64,000 nt of DNA from JALZKA01 sp963734015 (GTDB taxonomy: Bacteria > Actinomycetota > Thermoleophilia > Solirubrobacterales > 70-9). Below, one piece after another: positions 25,062 to 33,471 of the stretch. Within the stretch, counting starts at the first letter, position 1, and each line of letters opens with the position of its first letter. The translations under genes and the position numbers were made by a program. The notes below the pieces were generated by a model. It worked only from the letters and a program-made list of their open reading frames with translations. It was not told where the DNA came from and made no database searches. The stretch is taken from contig CAVTFG010000002.1 of NCBI GenBank assembly GCA_963734015.1, forward strand, positions 124,001 to 188,000, written 5' to 3'.

Positions 25062-26231
25062 ATGCCCCGGATGCAGCCCGAACCTCCGCCCGACGAGTGC
25101 GACGTCGTCGTGATCGGCGCCGGGATCGTCGGCCTCGCGACGGCCCGGGAGCTGAGCCGGCGACACGAGGGCCTGCGAGTTGCCGTGCTCGAGCGGGATC
25201 CGGCGATCGCCTCCCGCCAGACGGGCCAGTCGAGCGGCGTGATCCACGCGGGGATCTACTACGAGCCTGGATCGCTCAAGGCACGGCTCTGCGTGGAGGG
25301 CGCGCGGGACCTCTATGCCTATTGCGCTGAACGGGGGATCCCCGCGGAGCGCACCGGGAAGCTGATCGTCGCCACGCGCGAGGGCGAGCTGACGCGGCTT
25401 GACGAGCTCGAGCACCGCGCCCGCGCAAACGGGGTCGAGGGCGTCCGCAGGCTGGCGGGAGGCGAGATCGCCGGGGTGGAGCCGCATGCGGCCGGCATCG
25501 GCGCGCTCCACTCACCGGCCACCGGGACCGTGGATTTCCGGCGCGTCGCCGCCGCCTTCGCCGACGATCTCGAGTCCCGCGACGGCTCGGTCGCCCTCGC
25601 GTGCGAGGTCCGTGGCATCGACGCCGACGGCACGCGCGTCCGCGTGGAGCATTCGCGGGGCACGACGACCGCCCGGGCGCTGGTCGCGTGCGCAGGAGGG
25701 AGCGCGGATCGCCTCGCGATCGCAACGGGGGCGCCCCCCGAGCCGCGCATCGTTCCCATCCGCGGCGCGTACCTTCGCCTGCGTGCAGGCCGCGCGGACC
25801 TCGTCCGGGCGAACATCTACCCGGTGCCCGATCCGGGCCTCCCGTTCCTCGGCGCGCACCTGACGCGCCGCCACGACGGCGCGGTCGTTCTCGGGCCCAC
25901 CGCGCTCTTGGCGGGCGGGCTCGCGCACCCCGAGACCTGGCGGCTGGCCCGCCGCCATTGGCGGGCCGGCCTCACCGAGCTTCACCACGCGATCCGGCCG
26001 CGAGCGCTGGTCGCCCAGGCGCGGCGCCTGGTGCCGGAGCTCCAGCCTTCGGACTTCGAGACCGGGCCGGCCGGAGTTCGCGCGCAGGCGGTCGGGCACG
26101 ACGGTTCCCTGGTCGACGACTTCGTCGTGTCCCGAACCGGGCGGTGCGTCCACGTCCGCAACGCGCCCTCCCCCGCGGCCACGGCGGCGCTCGCGATCGC
26201 CCGCCTGATCGCGGACGAGGTCGAGTTATAG
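25062..26231 (+). CDS. lhgO: FAD-dependent oxidoreductase, L-2-hydroxyglutarate oxidase-like
   Basis: A 389-residue DAO-family flavoenzyme. The FAD dinucleotide motif is CDVVVIGAGIVGLATAREL near residue 14, followed by QTGQSSGVIHAGIYYEPGSL, which is highly characteristic of LhgO. The C-terminal half contains LPFLGAHLTRRHDGAVVLGP and AGVRAQAVGHDGSLVDDFVV. LhgO oxidises L-2-hydroxyglutarate to 2-oxoglutarate, passing electrons to quinones. ATG 25062 has RBS GGAAGGAA. It is 10 bp upstream of the acyl-CoA dehydrogenase gene and probably co-transcribed, suggesting electron input to the same respiratory chain. Confidence 0.88.
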   Translation: MPRMQPEPPPDECDVVVIGAGIVGLATARELSRRHEGLRVAVLERDPAIASRQTGQSSGVIHAGIYYEPGSLKARLCVEGARDLYAYCAERGIPAERTGKLIVATREGELTRLDELEHRARANGVEGVRRLAGGEIAGVEPHAAGIGALHSPATGTVDFRRVAAAFADDLESRDGSVALACEVRGIDADGTRVRVEHSRGTTTARALVACAGGSADRLAIATGAPPEPRIVPIRGAYLRLRAGRADLVRANIYPVPDPGLPFLGAHLTRRHDGAVVLGPTALLAGGLAHPETWRLARRHWRAGLTELHHAIRPRALVAQARRLVPELQPSDFETGPAGVRAQAVGHDGSLVDDFVVSRTGRCVHVRNAPSPAATAALAIARLIADEVEL

Positions 26232-26241
26232 GCTGCGCCAC

Positions 26242-28015
26242 GTGGAGGCCGGTTCCCAGGCCCAGGCGGCATCGCAGGCGGAAATCGAGGACAAGCCCGA
26301 GGGCGCGGTCTCCTCGTTCGCGAAGTCGCTCTTCATGGGCGAGATCCACGAGGAGATGGTCTTCCCCTATCCGAAGCCGAAGGCGGAGGAGCAGGCCAAG
26401 GTGAAGTCGCTCATCGCCGCAGCACACGAGATCGCGGGCTCCGTCGACCACCGGAAGGCCGAGGAGGACCGCTGGATCGGCGACAAGACGATCAAGGCAC
26501 TGGGCGAGGCCGGGCTCTGCGGCCTCTACGTGGACGAGCGCTATGGCGGCCAGGGGCTCAGCCAGACCGGCTACGCCCGGGTCTTCGAGACGTTCGCCGA
26601 GATCGATGCGACGCTCGCGATCATCCTCGGCGTCCACCAGTCGATCGGCTTCAAGGGCATCTCGATGTTCGGCTCGGACGAGCAGAAGGAGCGGTTCCTG
26701 CCGGATCTGGCGAGCGGTCGCAAGCTCGCCGGCTACGCGCTGACGGAGCCGAACGCCGGCTCGGACGCCTGGAACATCGAATCGCGGGCAGTCCAGCAGC
26801 CCGACGGGTCCTGGGTGCTTGAATGGCGAGAAGCGCTACATCGGAAACGGGTCCAAGGGGTCGGTGTTCACCGCGTTCGCCCGCTGCGAGGTGGGCGGCA
26901 AGGACCGCCACATCGCGCTGATCCTCGAGAAGGGCATGAAGGGCTTCGAGGTCGGCGAGCGGTTCGACACGATGGGCCTCCGCGCCAACGACCTGCGCCG
27001 CCTCTACTTCAAGGACGTCAGGGTGCCGCCCGAGAACGTCCTGGGCGAGCCGGGCGAGGGGTTCAAGATCGCGATGTCGGTCCTGAACAACGGCCGGATC
27101 GGCCTCGGCACCGGCTCTGTAGGCGGCGCCAAGCGGATCCTGGACACCGCGATCGACCACGTTGCCGAACGCCGGCAGTTCGACCAGCCGCTCGCGGACT
27201 TCGAGCTGGTCCAGGACAAGATCGGCTGGATGGTCTCCTACCTGTTCGGGCTCGAGTCCATGGCGTACCTCACCTGCGGGCTGGTGGACGCCGGGGTCGA
27301 GGACTACTCGCTCGAATCGGCGATCTGCAAGGTGTCCGGCACCGAGTTCCTCTGGTACGCAGCGAACCGCGCGTTCCAGCTGCATGGCGGCTCCGCCTAC
27401 ATGAAGGACAACCCGTTGGAGAAGATCCTTCGCGACATCCGGATCTTCCCGATCTTCGAGGGCGCGAACGACGTGATGCGCGCGTTCATCGCGCTGACCG
27501 GGGTGAAGCCCGTCGGCGAGAAGCTCTCCGGACTGGGAGACATCGGCCTCTCCGACCCGATCCGCTCGATCGGCGTTCTCGCGGACTACGTCGCGGGCCG
27601 GATCAAGAGCGAGGTGCGGCCCGACAAGATCACCCGGGCGCACCCCGAGCTCGCCAAGCACGCCGATGCGGTCTCCGACCAGGTCGGCGAATTGCGGTCG
27701 CTGACCGAGAGCCTGCTGCGGGAGCATCGCAAGCAGATCCAGTTCCGCCAGTTCCAACAGAAACGGCTGGCCGACGCGATCGCCGACATCTACGCGCAGG
27801 TCGCGGTGCTCTCGCGGGCGACCGCGATCTTCGAAGACCAGGGACTGGAGCCGTCCGGCCAAGAGCGCTACATCGCCGAGACCTTCTGCGAGCGCGCGGC
27901 GCAGCGGGTCCGCTCGAACTTCGACCAGATCGAGTCGAACGACGACGACCGCATGATCGCCATCGCGAAACTGGCCTACAAGCGCGGCGAATACGGCTAC
28001 GAGCTGTTCGACTGA
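26242..28015 (+). CDS. Acyl-CoA dehydrogenase, long (VLCAD/ACAD9-like) form (frame disrupted)
   Basis: A 590-residue flavoprotein catalysing the first step of fatty acyl-CoA beta-oxidation. FAD and substrate segments include YALTEPNAGSDAWNIESRAV and, one frame over, NGEKRYIGNGSKGSVFTAFA. GEGFKIAMSVLNNGRIGLGT, FQLHGGSAYMKDNPLEKILR and RIFPIFEGANDVMRAF follow. The disruption is one extra base near 26819-26820, where GTGCTTGAATGG should read GTGCTGAATGG (WVLNGEKRY). The C-terminus extends about 150 residues past the catalytic domain, as in membrane-associated very-long-chain enzymes. GTG 26242 is the start. Confidence 0.88.
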
Positions 28016-28246
28016 CTACTTGGCCTCGTTCGGCTCGGCCGACTTTTCCTTGGCGGACTCGACCGCCCTGCGCATCGCCTCGGTCGCCTCCTCGCCGGTC
28101 ATACCGGCCTCACGGGCAGCGTGGGCGAGTTGGCGGACGCCCAGCTCGATCTGGCGATCCGAGAGGTCGTCGAGAGGAATCCCCAGCTTTGCGTAGTGCG
28201 CGCGGATCTTGGCGATGGTCGCCCGGCGCGCGTCGGCCCTCGTCAT
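28016..28246 (-). CDS. Small hypothetical protein
   Basis: A 76-residue, charged, helical protein (DARRATIAKIRAHYAKLGIP, then DLSDRQIELGVRQLAHAARE). It has no signal peptide or membrane segment. It abuts the stop of the acyl-CoA dehydrogenase gene on the opposite strand. Codon use is typical of the window, with strong GC at third positions, which supports it being real. No family is recognised and the alternative, a spurious frame, cannot be excluded. Confidence 0.5.
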   Translation of the reverse strand: MTRADARRATIAKIRAHYAKLGIPLDDLSDRQIELGVRQLAHAAREAGMTGEEATEAMRRAVESAKEKSAEPNEAK

Positions 28247-28277
28247 GCTCCGAGCCTAACGCGATCGCCCTTCCGTG

Positions 28278-28871
28278 TCAGGGCGGCGCGCGGTCTCCGG
28301 GGCGCTGCATCAATCGGATCAGCGTCCGGCGGATCCGGCTCCAGATCAGCACGACCAGGGTGATGCCGCCGGCCAGGAGCAGCAGCGCGATGGCGGCGGC
28401 GATCTCAGGCTGCTCGAGCGAGAAGGCGACGATCGCGGCGACCAGGCCGTCCTCGGTCACGCTCGCGATGATGTTCGTCACGGGCTCCGGCGAGGTGTTG
28501 ATGCCGAGGCGCAGCCCGGCCTTGACGGCGTGGCTCGCGAGCGCAGTGGCCCCGGCCGTGCCGCCGGAGAGGACCTCGTCGAGGCTGTCCACCCCGGCCT
28601 CTCCGGCGAACGAAACGCCGACCGCGCTGCCGATCGCCGGCCGGAACAGGGTCTGCCCCGCGTCCCAGATGTTGTCCACGTACGGAACCTTGTCGGCGAC
28701 GAACTCGACCGCGAACAGGCCGAGCGAGACGACCAGGACGGTGTCGGACTCGAGCGGCTCCGGGACCTCCACCGCGCCCGCGCGGCCGAGCAGTGAGAGG
28801 AGCGCGACGGTGAGATAGGCATTGACGCCGGAGGCCCAGCCGGAGCTGATCACGTGGGCCGCCAGGTCCAT
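28278..28871 (-). CDS. DUF4126 family membrane protein
   Basis: A 197-residue membrane protein starting AAHVISSGWASGVNAYLTVA, the typical DUF4126 opening, with KVPYVDNIWDAGQTLFRPAI further on. Four or five hydrophobic segments are visible and the C-terminus is basic (IWSRIRRTLIRLMQRPGDRA). The function of the family is unknown. It follows the TetR gene on the same strand, 10 bp away, so it may be expressed with it. Confidence 0.8.
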   Translation of the reverse strand: MDLAAHVISSGWASGVNAYLTVALLSLLGRAGAVEVPEPLESDTVLVVSLGLFAVEFVADKVPYVDNIWDAGQTLFRPAIGSAVGVSFAGEAGVDSLDEVLSGGTAGATALASHAVKAGLRLGINTSPEPVTNIIASVTEDGLVAAIVAFSLEQPEIAAAIALLLLAGGITLVVLIWSRIRRTLIRLMQRPGDRAPP

Positions 28872-28881
28872 TGTCGCGACT

Positions 28882-29481
28882 CTAGATCGATTCGTGCGCC
28901 ATGCCGTCGATCAGCAACTCGAGCGCCGCCTCGACCTCGGCTCTTGCCGCGCCCGGGTCATCGGCCGTCGCCACCATGATCCCCGCCTCGCCGAGCGCGG
29001 CGACGAAGATGCCGGCAAGTGGGGCCACGGGCTGTCGCGGGATCCGGCCGGCGGCCATCGCTCCCTCGAGCGCGGCCGACGCGAGGCCCAGGCCGTACCG
29101 GGCGTCGATCTCGCGCCATTCGGCCCAGCCGAGGACCGAGGGGGCCTCGATCAGGGTGATCCGCGCTCGCCCCGGGTCGAGCGCGGAGTCGAGGAACGTC
29201 CGGACCGCCAGCTTCATCGACTCGATCGGATCGTCGGGCGACTCCGAGGCCAGGGCCGCCGCGATGCGCTCGACCAACTCGACCTCGAGCGCTTCGACGA
29301 CCGCCCGGAACAGGTCGCGCTTGTCGGCGAAGTGGTGATAGAGCGCCCCACGGGTGACCCGGGCGCGCTTCACGATCTGCTCGGTGCCGACTCCGGCGTA
29401 GCCGCGCTTCGCGAACAGGTGGCGCCCTGCCGCGACCAGCTTCGCGCGGGTGGCCTCCGAGCGCGCCGCCTGGCGGCTCAT
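28882..29481 (-). CDS. TetR-family transcriptional repressor
   Basis: A 199-residue regulator. The N-terminal helix-turn-helix is clear: KLVAAGRHLFAKRGYAGVGT followed by IVKRARVTRGALYHHFADKR. The C-terminal ligand-binding half is diverged, as is usual. ATG 29481 begins MSRQAARSEATRAKL. It is divergent from an alpha/beta hydrolase gene, with a 7-bp-arm inverted repeat between them (29494-29514), so it very likely represses that hydrolase and itself. The inducer is unknown but may be the hydrolase substrate or product. Confidence 0.9.
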   Translation of the reverse strand: MSRQAARSEATRAKLVAAGRHLFAKRGYAGVGTEQIVKRARVTRGALYHHFADKRDLFRAVVEALEVELVERIAAALASESPDDPIESMKLAVRTFLDSALDPGRARITLIEAPSVLGWAEWREIDARYGLGLASAALEGAMAAGRIPRQPVAPLAGIFVAALGEAGIMVATADDPGAARAEVEAALELLIDGMAHESI

Positions 29482-29493
29482 GCCTTCCTCCAT

Positions 29494-29514
29494 ACATACA
29501 TACTGTTTGTATGT
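29494..29514. promoter_or_regulatory. Candidate TetR operator
   Basis: Inverted repeat ACATACA-TACTGTT-TGTATGT with perfect 7-bp arms, in the 75-bp gap between the TetR gene and the divergent hydrolase gene. It is a local AT-rich island in GC-rich DNA, typical of TetR-family operators. The two-sided position fits repression of both promoters. Confidence 0.75.
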
Positions 29515-29556
29515 TATCGTGACCGGAGGACGGCAACGAACCAATCAGGAGGCAGC

Positions 29557-30439
29557 ATGGGCAACGAGAACCGGTACTGGCGCGATCCGGCGCTGGGCGA
29601 GCCGACCGAGATCGAGACAAGCGGCGGAACGATGCGCGTGTTCTCAGCAGGCAGCGGTGAGCCGATCGTGTTCGCCCACGGCGCGCTCGTGAACGCCAAC
29701 CTCTGGCGCAAGGTCGTTCCCCGGCTCGAGCCCGACTTCCGCTGCGTGACGCTCGACCTGCCGCTCGGCTCGCACGAGCTGGCGATGCCGCAGGCCGACC
29801 TCTCCCCCACAGGCCTCGCGGACCTCATCGCCGACGCGATCGGCGTCCTCGGGCTCGAACAGCCGACGCTCGTCGGCAACGACTCCGGCGGCGCTCTGTC
29901 GCAGATCGCGGTCTCGCGCCACCCGGACCTGGTCAGCCGCCTGGTGCTTACGTCATGCGACGCGTACGACGAGTTTCCCCCGCGGTTCTTCGACTATCTG
30001 CTGTTCCCGGCCCGCTACCCCACCGTGACCCGGGTCCTGTTCTCGCCGCTTCGGATCCGCGCGCTGCGCGAGACGCCGCATCGCCTTCGGCTGGCTGATG
30101 CACTCGAAGCTCGACGAGCGCGCGGGCGACTCGTACGTCCTGCCGCCGCTGACGGACCCCGCGGCGGGCGCCGACTTCGCTCGGTTCGCACGGACGGTGA
30201 ACGGCAGCTACACGACGGCGGCGATCGAGAAGCTCCGCTCGTATGAGCGGCCGGTCCTGATCGCCTGGTCGCGCGACGACAAGTTCTTCCACGCCGGCGA
30301 GCGCCTCGCGGCCGACATCCCGGGCGCCCGGCTGGAATGGATCGAGAACGCCCGCACCTTCTCGATGGAGGACCAGCCCGAGCGTCTGGCCGAGCTGATC
30401 GCCGGGTTCGTGCGGGAGCCCGCGGCGGTCGAGGCTTAG
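29557..30439 (+). CDS. Alpha/beta hydrolase (frame disrupted), TetR-regulated
   Basis: A 293-residue alpha/beta hydrolase after restoring one frame disruption. The oxyanion region is EPIVFAHGALVNANLWRKVV. The nucleophile elbow LVGNDSGGALSQIA carries Asp rather than Ser, as in haloalkane dehalogenases and epoxide hydrolases. The acid is in VLIAWSRDDKFFHAGE. An extra C near 30079 (ACGCCGCATCGCC) splits the gene; the downstream frame gives IAFGWLMHSKLDERAGDSYV. Where a catalytic His is expected the sequence reads NARTFSMEDQPERLAEL, so the general base may be missing. ATG 29557 has a strong AGGAGG RBS. Confidence 0.8.
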
Positions 30440-30446
30440 CCGGCTC

Positions 30447-30884
30447 CTAGTCGCCGAGACCCTTCTCGCGCAGCTCGGCCTGGGCCTCGGGCGTCTTGCC
30501 GAGGTGCGGCATGCCTATGCCCCGCAGGACATCCGGCGTCTTCGAGAACTGGATGTCCCCGTACTCCACGACCTGCACGTGGTTGCCCCACGGATCGCGG
30601 AAGTCGAGACCGCGGCTCGGGATGATCTCGGCTTCCGTCTCCGCCAGTGCCGCACGCAGGGCCTCGCGGTCGTCGACGACCAGGCCGAAGTGCCGGTCGG
30701 TGTCGGCTGGTTGGGCGCGGCCTTCGGAGAGCGCGATGAACTGGTCGCCCATGTCGATGAAGGCCATCCCCGGCACCCTGCCGCGCAGCACCACCTCGAA
30801 CAGCCGCCCGTAGAACTCGAGCGCCTCCTCCAGGTCGCCGACCTCGAGGGCGACGTGGTTGATGCCGACGACGCGGGCTGGCAT
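30447..30884 (-). CDS. VOC (glyoxalase/dioxygenase-like) protein
   Basis: A 145-residue vicinal-oxygen-chelate protein. It begins with the beta-alpha-beta unit VVGINHVALEVGDLEEALEF and has a second half with RHFGLVVDDREALRAALAE and FRDPWGNHVQVVEYGDIQF. The His in NHVAL and the later His/Glu would bind a divalent metal. The substrate is unknown. The start lies 2 bp after the thiolase stop, so the two are coupled, hinting at a role in acyl-CoA or related carbonyl metabolism. Confidence 0.82.
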   Translation of the reverse strand: MPARVVGINHVALEVGDLEEALEFYGRLFEVVLRGRVPGMAFIDMGDQFIALSEGRAQPADTDRHFGLVVDDREALRAALAETEAEIIPSRGLDFRDPWGNHVQVVEYGDIQFSKTPDVLRGIGMPHLGKTPEAQAELREKGLGD

Positions 30885-30886
30885 CT

Positions 30887-32050
30887 TCAATGAAGCCGCT
30901 CGACCACCATTGCCTCGCCCTGGCCGCCGGCGACGCACATCGTCTCGAGCCCGACCTCGTGGTCGTCGGTCTCCATCACGTTGAGGAGCGTGGTCATGAT
31001 CCGGGCGCCGGTCATGCCGAACGGGTGGCCGAGAGCGATCGCCCCGCCATGTGTGTTCAGCTTCTCGAGCGGGATGTCGCACTCGTCCATGATCGGGATC
31101 ACCTGGGCGGCGAACGCCTCGTTCAGCTCGACGGCGCCGATGTCGGTGATCTTCATCCCGGTCCGGTCCAGCACCTTCTTGATCGCGCCGATCGGCGCGA
31201 CCCCCATGTACTCGGGCTCGTTGCCCCAGGTCGCCGCCGAGAGGATCCGGGCCCGGGGCGTCAGGCCGAGCTCCTTGGCCTTGGTGTCCGACATGATCAG
31301 CACCGCGGCGGCGCCGTCGTTCAGCGGGCACGAGTTGCCGGCGGTCACGCCGCCGCCGCCCTCGAACGCCTCGTCGAGCTGGGAGAGCTTCTCGAGCGTC
31401 GACGAGGCGCGGGGGCCGTCGTCCTTGGCCACCTCGTTGCCGTCCTGATCGGACACCGGGACGATCTCGCGGTCGAAGAACCCGTCCTCCTGCGAGGCCA
31501 CGGCCAGCTCCTGCGAGCGCTGGGCGTACTTGTCCATGTCCGCGCGGCTCACCTCGTATTGCTTGGCGACGTTGACCGCGGTGAGCCCCATGTCGATGTA
31601 CGCGTTGGGCTGGCCGTTCTCGCCGATCAGGTTCGGGTTTCGGTCGGCGGCGCCGGCGGGCTCGGTCCGCTCGTTGAACCTCGAGACCCATTCGACCCCG
31701 GCGGCGATGTAGGCGTCGCCCTCGCCGCTGCGGATCGCGTTGGAGGCGTGGCGGATCGCATCGAGGGAGGACGCGCAATAACGCGAGATCGTTGTTCCGG
31801 TCGTCTCCTGGCTGAGCCGCTCGGAGAGCAGGACGATGATCCGAGCGACGTTGAACGCCTGCAGGCCCTGGGGCATGCCGCACCCGCAATACACATCCTC
31901 GACCAGCTTCGGGTCGACGTCGGGGTTGCGTTCGAGCAGCTGATCGACCACGTAGGCGGCCGTCTCCTCGGGCCGCAGCTGGGCGAGCGAGCCCTTGAAC
32001 GCGCGCCCGATGGGACTGCGGACGGCGTCGACGATCACGGCTTCAGGCAT
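30887..32050 (-). CDS. Thiolase, acetyl-CoA C-acyltransferase
   Basis: A 387-residue thiolase that cleaves or forms 3-oxoacyl-CoA. The acyl-enzyme Cys is Cys92 in ISRYCASSLDAIRHASNAIR. The catalytic His is in NTHGGAIALGHPFGMTGARI and the second Cys in MCVAGGQGEAMVVERLH. VELNEAFAAQVIPI matches the family NEAFA motif. It belongs with the acyl-CoA dehydrogenase and crotonase nearby in beta-oxidation, though in separate transcripts. The VOC gene follows 2 bp later. Whether degradative or biosynthetic is not decided by sequence alone. Confidence 0.92.
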   Translation of the reverse strand: MPEAVIVDAVRSPIGRAFKGSLAQLRPEETAAYVVDQLLERNPDVDPKLVEDVYCGCGMPQGLQAFNVARIIVLLSERLSQETTGTTISRYCASSLDAIRHASNAIRSGEGDAYIAAGVEWVSRFNERTEPAGAADRNPNLIGENGQPNAYIDMGLTAVNVAKQYEVSRADMDKYAQRSQELAVASQEDGFFDREIVPVSDQDGNEVAKDDGPRASSTLEKLSQLDEAFEGGGGVTAGNSCPLNDGAAAVLIMSDTKAKELGLTPRARILSAATWGNEPEYMGVAPIGAIKKVLDRTGMKITDIGAVELNEAFAAQVIPIMDECDIPLEKLNTHGGAIALGHPFGMTGARIMTTLLNVMETDDHEVGLETMCVAGGQGEAMVVERLH

Positions 32051-32132
32051 GCGGAGGTTCTCCTTGGTCAGGCGCGCCCCGGTGGCGCGCGGGAAGAGCG
32101 GATCGGGACGTTACACAGGTAATCTCGCCGCG

Positions 32133-32507
32133 ATGGCAGAAGGCGCGGAGGACGAGGTCCCGGTGACCGGGCTCGAGGTGGACGCGGCCGGCCTCGCCGA
32201 GATGATCTCCGCGGGCGACGTCGAAGTGATCGACGTGCGCCGCGACTACGAGTTCGAGGCCGGGCACATCCCCGGCGCCCGGCACCTGGACCTGAACGAT
32301 CTGGCCGCGAACGCGGACTCGCTCCCGAAGGACCGGCCGGTGGTCTTCTACTGCCGCAGCGGCAACCGCTCGGGCATGGCCGCCGAGGCATTCGGCCAGG
32401 CGGGCTTCGACGCGCACAACCTCGCCGGCGGCATCATGGCGTGGGTGGACCTGGAGAACGCGCTCGAGCCCGAGGACGGGACCGTCGCGGAGCCGAGGCC
32501 GGTTTGA
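32133..32507 (+). CDS. Rhodanese-domain sulfurtransferase
   Basis: A 124-residue single-domain rhodanese. DVEVIDVRRDYEFEAGHIPG and RHLDLNDLAANADSLPKDRP precede the active-site loop VVFYCRSGNRSGMAAEAFGQ, with Cys as the persulfide carrier. The C-terminal AHNLAGGIMAWVDLENALEP is typical. Its stop and the ATG of the following coiled-coil gene overlap as TGATG. It lies divergent from the thiolase gene. ATG 32133 is used; the open frame to 31995 overlaps the thiolase promoter. Confidence 0.9.
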   Translation: MAEGAEDEVPVTGLEVDAAGLAEMISAGDVEVIDVRRDYEFEAGHIPGARHLDLNDLAANADSLPKDRPVVFYCRSGNRSGMAAEAFGQAGFDAHNLAGGIMAWVDLENALEPEDGTVAEPRPV

Positions 32508-32995
32508 TGGAGGCGGGCGACGACAAGCAGGCGGACGCCCCCGGCAAGCCGGCTGAGCGAGAGCCCGCGACGCTCGAGGGACTGCGCGCCTGGGTCGCGC
32601 AGCTCGACCGCAAGCTCGGGACGCGCTTCTACGCGCTCGGCGCCGCGACCGTGCTGGCGCTGGCCGCGGGAATCGTCGGGATCGTGCTGGTCCTGGGCGT
32701 GAAGGAGGACAGCGCCACCAACTCGGACCTCGACCAGCTCCGCGAAGAGCTGTCCGGCGTCGAGGAATCCGCCTCGGAGGCCGCCGAGGAGGAGGTCTCC
32801 GCGCTGGGCGACCGTGTCAGCCAGCTCGAGTCGCAGATCCAGTCCCTGCGCTCCGACCAGACCTCGACCGACCAGGAGATCGCGGTCCTCCAGGACGACA
32901 TCGCGGACCTGCGCGACGACATCTCCGCCCTCGAATCCCGGCCGCCCGCGGACTCGGGCGGTGGCAACGACGGCACGGGCGGCGCCGGGAACTAG
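32507..32995 (+). CDS. Membrane-anchored coiled-coil protein
   Basis: A 162-residue protein with a cytoplasmic charged N-terminus, one membrane helix (LGAATVLALAAGIVGIVLVL, about 46-65) and an outer domain of heptad-like coiled coil (DLDQLREELSGVEESASEAA, then RVSQLESQIQSLRSDQTSTD). A Gly-rich tail follows. Topology suggests an extracytoplasmic coiled coil. It is translationally coupled to the rhodanese gene by TGATG, but no shared function is known. The stop is followed within 4 bp by a reversed family 2 repeat. Confidence 0.75.
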   Translation: MEAGDDKQADAPGKPAEREPATLEGLRAWVAQLDRKLGTRFYALGAATVLALAAGIVGIVLVLGVKEDSATNSDLDQLREELSGVEESASEAAEEEVSALGDRVSQLESQIQSLRSDQTSTDQEIAVLQDDIADLRDDISALESRPPADSGGGNDGTGGAGN

Positions 32996-32998
32996 GTG

Positions 32999-33047
32999 AG
33001 CCGGCTCAACAACGCCGGGGCTCGGCTTCGAGCTTCGCCCTCCGCCG
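32999..33047 (-). repeat. Dispersed mini-ORF element, family 2, copy R3 (reversed)
   Basis: Read on the minus strand this gives CCCCGGCGTTGTTGAGCCGG preceded by GCGGCGGAGGGCGAAGCTCG, the same right end as R1 and R4. The family frame reads RRRAKLEAEPRRC then TGA (33008-33006). It begins 4 bp after the coiled-coil gene's stop, in reverse orientation. No start codon is seen near its left end. The remaining 245 bp before the DUF5679 gene hold no recognisable gene. Confidence 0.7.
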
Positions 33048-33292
33048 CGTTGAGCACGATCACGACCAGGATGAAGCCCTGGAACACCGCCGAATCCGCG
33101 ATTCGCCGGCACCGGTCGGCCATCGAGGGCGGGAATATGGCAGGCTCGCCGTGCGGGAGGCTTAGTGATGATTCGCACTATTACGCACGGATCGCGTCCG
33201 ACGCGGGTTCTACGTTCGCCCAAGCGTGAGGGGCAAGGACAGAGGAACTCGCCGTCTCGCGGCCACCGACATCTCCCGAAAGGAGAGACCTG

Positions 33293-33436
33293 ATGCCTGA
33301 GGGCTACTGCGTCAAGGAACGCAAGAAGGTCGAGATCAAGGACCCGCAACAGATCACCATGAAGAACGGGCGGCCGGCGATCCAGGGCACGTGCCCGGAC
33401 TGCGGCACGAAGATCTTCAAGATCGGCAAGATGTAG
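33293..33436 (+). CDS. DUF5679-type zinc-ribbon-like mini-protein
   Basis: A 47-residue protein too short for most gene finders: MPEGYCVKERKKVEIKDPQQ then ITMKNGRPAIQGTCPDCGTK and IFKIGKM. It has YCVKERKK and CPDCG, which give three or four possible zinc ligands (Cys6, Cys35, Cys38). This pattern matches the DUF5679 family, related to the basic C-terminal domain of some actinobacterial topoisomerase I proteins; a nucleic-acid role is inferred. A perfect RBS (GAAAGGAGAGA) precedes ATG 33293 and a hairpin terminator follows, so it is monocistronic and probably well expressed. Confidence 0.85.
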   Translation: MPEGYCVKERKKVEIKDPQQITMKNGRPAIQGTCPDCGTKIFKIGKM

Positions 33437-33442
33437 CGAGAG

Positions 33443-33460
33443 GGGGGCGTGTCGGCCCCC
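33443..33460. terminator. Hairpin terminator after the DUF5679 gene
   Basis: GGGGGC-GTGTCG-GCCCCC, a perfect 6-bp GC stem 6 bp after the stop codon, also positioned to terminate the convergent GGDEF/HD-GYP gene. There is no U-tract beyond TTCG. Confidence 0.6.
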
Positions 33461-33471
33461 TTCGCGTTCGC

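Noticed and set aside
22461..25511. 1016-codon open frame on the minus strand
   Set aside because: Only the last 318 codons are real (LigC). The upstream part is a shadow of the two peptidase-E-like genes and the oxidase.
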